Of a DNA stretch of 64,000 bases, positions 59,679 to 64,000 are shown in pieces. Each line of letters begins with the position of its first letter. The stretch's first letter is position 1. A program made the translations under genes and the position numbers. The stretch spans positions 3,782,001 to 3,846,000 of the forward strand of contig NZ_CP035382.1 of assembly GCF_006874705.1 (NCBI RefSeq), written 5' to 3'. The DNA comes from Leclercia adecarboxylata (lineage in GTDB: Bacteria > Pseudomonadota > Gammaproteobacteria > Enterobacterales > Enterobacteriaceae). A model generated the notes under the pieces. The model worked only from the letters and a program-made list of their open reading frames with translations, was not told the DNA's origin and made no database searches.

Positions 59679-60313
59679 CAGAGGTCGGTTTTCTCTTTAT
59701 ATTCACAGAGATCTTCAATAATACAGGAGCCGCAGCGCGGTTTACGCGCGATGCAGGTGTAGCGCCCGTGAAGGATCAGCCAGTGATGGCAGTCGACCTT
59801 AAACTCAGCCGGAACCACCTTCAGCAGCTTCTCTTCCACCTGCTCCACGTTTTTGCCGGGGGCGAAGTTTGTCCGATTACTCACGCGGAAAATATGTGTA
59901 TCGACCGCGATAGTCGGCCAGCCAAACGCCGTATTCAGCACCACGTTAGCGGTTTTACGCCCGACGCCGGGCAGGGCTTCCAGCGCGGCGCGATCTTCCG
60001 GGACCTCGCCACCGTGCAGCTCAAGCAGCATGCGGCAGGTCTTAATCACGTTCTCGGCTTTGCTGTTAAACAGGCCGATGGTCTTGATGTACGACTTGAC
60101 CCCCTCCACGCCCAGCTCCAGCATCGCCTGCGGCGTGTTGGCAACGGGATAGAGCTTCGCGGTGGCTTTATTCACGCTGACGTCGGTGGCCTGCGCGGAG
60201 AGCAGGACCGCAATCAGCAGTTCAAACGGCGAGGTAAAATTCAGCTCGGTGGTCGGGTGCGGGTTGTTATCCCGCAGGCGCTGCAAAATGGTTAAACGCT
60301 TCTCTTTGTTCAT
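59678..60313 (-). CDS. nth: Nth, endonuclease III
   Basis: Nth (211 aa) is a DNA glycosylase/AP lyase that removes oxidised pyrimidines. The helix-hairpin-helix [12 protein letters not shown] carries catalytic Lys120, and [11 protein letters not shown] has Asp138. The C-terminal C-X6-C-X2-C-X5-C set binds a [4Fe-4S] cluster. It overlaps the rsxE stop by 4 bp, so it is the last gene of the rsx operon, as in E. coli. Confidence 0.97.
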   Translation of the reverse strand: MNKEKRLTILQRLRDNNPHPTTELNFTSPFELLIAVLLSAQATDVSVNKATAKLYPVANTPQAMLELGVEGVKSYIKTIGLFNSKAENVIKTCRMLLELHGGEVPEDRAALEALPGVGRKTANVVLNTAFGWPTIAVDTHIFRVSNRTNFAPGKNVEQVEEKLLKVVPAEFKVDCHHWLILHGRYTCIARKPRCGSCIIEDLCEYKEKTDL

Positions 60314-60996
60314 GAGGCCTTCTCAGGGATCCCTTCCTCTACGCTGCGGGCAGCAGCGCGGCGCTTACGTTTCTCATCGATCAGGTATTTTACCGCCAGC
60401 ATCATGCCGAGGCCAATAAACGCGCCCGGTGGCAGCATCGCCAGCAGGAATGGCGTATCGGTGTGGAACACCTCAATGCGCAGGGCCTTTGCCCACCCGC
60501 CCAGCAGCGCGTCTGCGCCGTCGAACAGGGTACCGTTGCCGAGGATTTCACGCATCGAGCCCAGCACGAACATCGCCCCGGTTGCCCCCATGCCGATGGC
60601 AAAGCCATCGAGGGCCGAAATCAGCGGATCGTTCTTCACCGCAAAGGCTTCGGCGCGGCCTACCACGATACAGTTGGTTACGATCAGCGGGATAAAGATC
60701 CCCAGCGACTGATAGAGGCCAAAGGCGTAGGCGTTAATCAGCATCTGCACGACGCTCACCACCGAGGCGATGATCATCACGTAGATCGGAATACGAATTT
60801 CTGACGGCGTCCAGCGACGCAGGGCAGAGATCGACAGGTTGGTCAGGGTCAGCACCAGCGTAGTGGCAAGACCCAGACCGAGCGCGTTGGTGGCAGTCGA
60901 GGTGACGGCCAGCAGCGGACACATCCCCAACAGCTGTACCAGGGCGGAGTTGTTTTTCCACAGACCCTGGACAATAACCTCTTTAACCTGGCTCAT
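60310..60996 (-). CDS. rsxE: RsxE, electron transport complex subunit
   Basis: RsxE (228 aa) is a membrane subunit (RnfE homologue) of the complex that keeps SoxR reduced. Six membrane segments are visible, with [20 protein letters not shown] near the start. The ATG at 60996 (MSQVKEV) is preferred over 61002. It is coupled to nth by a 4-bp overlap and starts 2 bp after rsxG ends. Confidence 0.95.
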   Translation of the reverse strand: MSQVKEVIVQGLWKNNSALVQLLGMCPLLAVTSTATNALGLGLATTLVLTLTNLSISALRRWTPSEIRIPIYVMIIASVVSVVQMLINAYAFGLYQSLGIFIPLIVTNCIVVGRAEAFAVKNDPLISALDGFAIGMGATGAMFVLGSMREILGNGTLFDGADALLGGWAKALRIEVFHTDTPFLLAMLPPGAFIGLGMMLAVKYLIDEKRKRRAAARSVEEGIPEKAS

Positions 60997-60998
60997 GA

Positions 60999-61619
60999 TC
61001 ACTCCTCACAGGCGGGCAGATTGTTAAGTTGCGCAGGCAGCGTTTGGGCATAGACACCCGCACGTCTAACGGCATTCACCACCGCGCGGGGGGTGATGGT
61101 CGCCCCGGTAAACTGATCGAATTCACCGCCATCTTTCTTCACCGCGAACGCCGGATCGTCACTGCCGTGGATGGTTTTGCCGGCAAAGTGCAAAATCCAG
61201 TCGCTTAAGCGGGTTTCGATTTTATCCCCGAGCCCTGGCGTTTCGTGATGCTCGGTGACGCGCGTTCCCAGCACGGTGCCGGAGAAATCAGTGCCGACCA
61301 GCAGCTGGATAGCGCCGGAATAGCCGTCTGGCGCGGTAGCTTCCATCACGACGCCCACCGGAGCATCCCCTTTACGGGCGATAAAGATGCGGTGGGTACC
61401 TTTGCCTAATGGCGCAGCCTCAGCAAGATAACAGCTTTTCTGCAGATCGTTATCGTAAAGCTCCGCCGGGAACACCTGGTCGAACAGCGCCTTTTGCTGA
61501 CGGGCCGCCTGTTCGTCGATGGTGGATTTGGTCAGGCCGTTGACGAGGGCCGTCAGGCCGGTCAGGACCGCGGCAAAGACCGCCAGCGTCACGCCGTGTT
61601 TTTGCATCGTTTTTAACAT
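60999..61619 (-). CDS. rsxG: RsxG, FMN-binding electron transport subunit
   Basis: RsxG (206 aa; RnfG homologue) has one N-terminal TM and a periplasmic flavin domain. The FMN is attached covalently through Thr in FTGATITP (about 175). The ATG at 61619 (MLKTMQKHG) gives the E. coli length and lies 10 bp after the rsxD stop; the longer frame overlaps rsxD and is rejected. Confidence 0.95.
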   Translation of the reverse strand: MLKTMQKHGVTLAVFAAVLTGLTALVNGLTKSTIDEQAARQQKALFDQVFPAELYDNDLQKSCYLAEAAPLGKGTHRIFIARKGDAPVGVVMEATAPDGYSGAIQLLVGTDFSGTVLGTRVTEHHETPGLGDKIETRLSDWILHFAGKTIHGSDDPAFAVKKDGGEFDQFTGATITPRAVVNAVRRAGVYAQTLPAQLNNLPACEE

Positions 61620-61629
61620 GGCGAGTCCC

Positions 61630-62682
61630 TTAGCGATGGCCGTACACACGCGGACGCGTGTAGTAGTCAATTAACGGTACGGTAATGTTGGCCAGCAGAA
61701 CCGCAAAGGCCACGCCGTCTGGATAGCCGCCAAAGCTGCGGATCAGCCACACCAGCAGACCGGCCAGCGCGCCGAAAATCAGGCGTCCCCGGTTGGTGGT
61801 CGAGGCCGTCACCGGATCGGTCAGAATAAAGAACGCCCCCAGCATGGTCGCGCCGGACAGCAGATGGATCTGCGGGGAAGCGAGAGACTCAGGGGAGAAT
61901 GCCCAGCCCAGGCCGGAACAGATCGCGAGAGTGACCAGGAAGCTCACCGGGATATGCCAGCGGATCGTTTTCTGCCACAGCAGGAACACTCCCCCGGCCA
62001 GATATGCCAGGTTAACCCACTGCCAGCCCGCGCCGGCGAGCACGCCGCTGTAGATCGGGTACTGCAGGATCTGCTCCACGCTGTGACCGGCGTGCAGGGA
62101 AGTTTTAAAGGTATCGAGCGGGGTGGCCTGGCTGATGCCGTCCACGCCCATTCGCAGGGTGTTCATGTCCGCGCCGCTGGCGGTATGGCCGGAGAAGATC
62201 ACCTGCAGAGCTTCCATAAAGCCTGGCACGGTCGCGGCAATCTCATGCGGCGGCAGCCAGCTGGTCATCTGGACCGGGAAGGAGATCAGCAGCACCACGT
62301 AGCCAATCATCGCCGGGTTAAACGGGTTATGCCCGAGGCCGCCGTACAGCTGCTTGGCGATAATCACCGCGAATACGGTGCCGAGCACCACCATCCACCA
62401 GGGGGCGAAGGGGGGAATACTGATGGCCAGCAGCAGGCCGGTGAGCAGGGCTGAGTTATCTGCCAGAATTTTGCTCACCGCGATTTTACGCAGTTTGAGG
62501 ACCAGGGCTTCCGCCGCCAGGGCGCTCACACAGCCGAGAACGATCTGCAGCAGCGTACCCCAGCCGAAAAACCAGACCTGAACGGCGATGCCCGGCATGG
62601 CGGCCAGACAGACCAGCATCATAATGCGCGATGTCTGGCGCTGGTTGTGGGTATAAGGTGAGCTTGCGATTCTGAAAACCAT
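61630..62682 (-). CDS. rsxD: RsxD, FMN-binding membrane electron transport subunit
   Basis: RsxD (350 aa; RnfD homologue) is a multi-pass protein carrying covalent FMN on Thr in [10 protein letters not shown] (near residue 275 by my count, the motif being certain). It resembles NqrB and passes electrons across the membrane. It starts directly after the rsxC stop codon. Confidence 0.95.
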   Translation of the reverse strand: MVFRIASSPYTHNQRQTSRIMMLVCLAAMPGIAVQVWFFGWGTLLQIVLGCVSALAAEALVLKLRKIAVSKILADNSALLTGLLLAISIPPFAPWWMVVLGTVFAVIIAKQLYGGLGHNPFNPAMIGYVVLLISFPVQMTSWLPPHEIAATVPGFMEALQVIFSGHTASGADMNTLRMGVDGISQATPLDTFKTSLHAGHSVEQILQYPIYSGVLAGAGWQWVNLAYLAGGVFLLWQKTIRWHIPVSFLVTLAICSGLGWAFSPESLASPQIHLLSGATMLGAFFILTDPVTASTTNRGRLIFGALAGLLVWLIRSFGGYPDGVAFAVLLANITVPLIDYYTRPRVYGHR

Positions 62683-64000
62683 TTAATCCTCGTTAACTGC
62701 CTGCTGTGCGGCTTTCTTCGCCTGAACGCGCGCAATGGCGGCGGCAACGGCCGCTTTGCGTGGATCGTCATTGGCTGCCGGTTCTTCTTCCTGTTGCGCC
62801 GCTTTGCGTGCTTTCGCACGGGCAATGGCGGCTTCGACCGCCGCTTTACGCGGATCGACCGGAGCGGGTTCTGCCGGTGTAGCGTCCGGCTGCGCCGCTT
62901 TGCGGGCTTTCGCCCGGGCAATGGCCGCTTCGACCGCGGCTTTACGCGGATCGACCGGGGCAGCCTCGGCCTGCGCCTCTTCCGGCGGTACGGCTTTACG
63001 GGCTTTCGCGCGTGCGATGGCGGCTTCGACCGCCGCTTTACGCGGATCGACCGGGGCAGGCTCGGCCTGCGTCTCTTCCGGCGGTGCGCCTTTACGCGCT
63101 TTGGCGCGGGCGATAGCGGCCTCGACCGCGGCTTTACGCGGATCGGCTTCTGGTTGTGCGGCGCTGTTCCGGGTTTTTTCCGCCTGACGGGCGCGGGCCT
63201 CTGCTTTACGTGCTTCGCGCGCGGCAATGGCTTCGCTGTTATCCGGGCGTTCTCCTGCCGGGATCACCACATCCTGCGCGGCGGTAGCTTTCTTCTCGCG
63301 CACGCGGGCCAGGGCCGCATTAATGGCGTCCTGATCCTTCGCCGCTGGTTGTACCGCAGCCTTTTTATGGCGCTCCTCGCGGGCGGCTTTTTCGCGCTCA
63401 AGACGCTGCTGGCGGGCTTCAAAGCGCGCTTTCGCGTCGGCGGCGCGTTTCTCTTCCTGGGCGATGGCGTAAATTTCGGCCTTCTCGACGCGGAAGTATT
63501 GCACCAGCGGAATATTGCTCGGGCAGACCCAGGCGCAGGCTCCGCACTCAATGCAGTCGGCCAGGTTATGGGATTTGGCTTTGTCGTGGATCTGGCCTTT
63601 GCTGAACCAGTAGAGCTGCTGGGGCAGCAGATCGGCCGGACAGGCGTCGGCACAGGCGCTGCAGCGAATGCAGCCTTTCTCTTCCTGCTCTTCGCCCATC
63701 TCGCTGACGGACGGCGCCAGCAGGCAGTTGGTGATTTTTACCACCGGAACATCCAGCCACGGCAGGGTAAAGCCCATCAGCGGCCCGCCCATGATCACCA
63801 TCTGCTCCGCGCTCGGGCAGAACCCGGCCTGGTCCAGCAGATGACGCACCGGGGTGCCCAGTCGAGCCCAGACGTTGCCGGGTCGGCTGACGGCTTCACC
63901 GGTCAGGGTGACGACGCGCTCGGTCAGCGGCTCGCCGTCAACAACGGCGCGTTTTACCGCATAGGCGGTGCCGACGTTCTGCATCAGCACGCCGATATCT
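62683..64000 (-). CDS. rsxC: RsxC, electron transport complex subunit (5' part beyond window)
   Basis: Only the C-terminal part (about 438 codons) of this RnfC homologue lies here; the frame is open to the right edge and the N-terminal NADH/FMN domain is outside. Two [4Fe-4S] modules, [12 protein letters not shown] and [12 protein letters not shown], are visible, followed by a coiled Arg/Glu-rich segment and a long Ala/Lys/Arg repeat tail to the stop. The tail is characteristic of enterobacterial RsxC. Confidence 0.95.
   Translation of the reverse strand, partial: DIGVLMQNVGTAYAVKRAVVDGEPLTERVVTLTGEAVSRPGNVWARLGTPVRHLLDQAGFCPSAEQMVIMGGPLMGFTLPWLDVPVVKITNCLLAPSVSEMGEEQEEKGCIRCSACADACPADLLPQQLYWFSKGQIHDKAKSHNLADCIECGACAWVCPSNIPLVQYFRVEKAEIYAIAQEEKRAADAKARFEARQQRLEREKAAREERHKKAAVQPAAKDQDAINAALARVREKKATAAQDVVIPAGERPDNSEAIAAREARKAEARARQAEKTRNSAAQPEADPRKAAVEAAIARAKARKGAPPEETQAEPAPVDPRKAAVEAAIARAKARKAVPPEEAQAEAAPVDPRKAAVEAAIARAKARKAAQPDATPAEPAPVDPRKAAVEAAIARAKARKAAQQEEEPAANDDPRKAAVAAAIARVQAKKAAQQAVNED
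62703..63150 (-). repeat. Tandem repeats encoding the RsxC tail
   Basis: Five copies of a unit beginning [19 protein letters not shown] follow one another, the first three with a period of 32 residues (96 bp) and the fourth of 30; the last is partly diverged ([13 protein letters not shown]). A degenerate earlier copy may exist upstream. The tail is low-complexity, helical and basic. Confidence 0.9.

Noticed and set aside
62703..63150. Direct repeats as a CRISPR array
   Set aside because: The repeats are contiguous 96-bp coding units in frame with rsxC, without unique spacers.
62735..63187. 150-codon plus-strand repetitive ORF opposite rsxC
   Set aside because: It is the antisense reading of the rsxC repeat tail and has no start signal.

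Overview
The window is chromosomal DNA from a gamma-proteobacterium of the family Enterobacteriaceae. Gene order (suf - ldtE - lpp - pykF ... valVW - mdtK - ribC - cfa - punC/punR - purR - ydhP - sodB - mepH - grxD - rnt - gloA - nemRA - ydhL - ydhF - sodC - ydhIJK - slyA - slyB - anmK - mliC - pdxH - tyrS - pdxY - gstA - dtpA - nth - rsx) matches the E. coli/Salmonella backbone, and the proteins are close to their E. coli counterparts. The accessory content and fairly GC-rich codon use suggest an Enterobacter, Lelliottia, Leclercia or Klebsiella relative. I cannot fix the genus by eye.

Layout. 0.3-5.8 kb is the sufABCDSE iron-sulfur assembly operon behind a Fur-type operator. 5.9-9.0 kb holds ldtE (links Lpp to peptidoglycan), lpp and pykF. 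9.5-28.2 kb is an accessory block between pykF and the tandem valine tRNAs. This is the chromosomal slot that holds SPI-2 in Salmonella and the ydh redox genes in E. coli. Here it carries a MetNIQ-type ABC operon with a 5'-truncated tnpB at its 3' end; fumD; a four-gene polar amino acid ABC operon; two tiny overlapping ORFs; a two-component system whose kinase has an in-frame amber codon; a secreted GlcG/HbpS-like protein; a small acidic peptide gene; a metallo-beta-lactamase-fold protein; a beta-carbonic anhydrase; ydhS; and a DMSO-reductase-type molybdoenzyme operon behind a perfect FNR box.

28.2-49.2 kb is conserved backbone with local changes: lhr is absent between rnt and grxD, and an EptA-like phosphoethanolamine transferase sits between nemR and ydhL. 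49.4-56.8 kb is slyA to pdxY, with a MASE4-like/GGDEF diguanylate cyclase inserted between slyA and slyB. 56.8-64 kb holds gstA, dtpA, nth and the rsxCDGE end of the SoxR-reducing electron-transport complex; rsxC runs off the right edge.

Functional themes are oxidative and electrophile stress (suf, sodB, sodC, nemRA-gloA, grxD, slyA, rsx-nth), envelope maintenance (lpp, ldtE, mepH, slyB, mliC, cfa, eptA-like), cofactor supply (pdxH, pdxY, ribC) and anaerobic respiration (dms-like operon). Operators seen directly include sites of Fur, Cra, FNR, PurR (two), NemR (two) and SlyA type.
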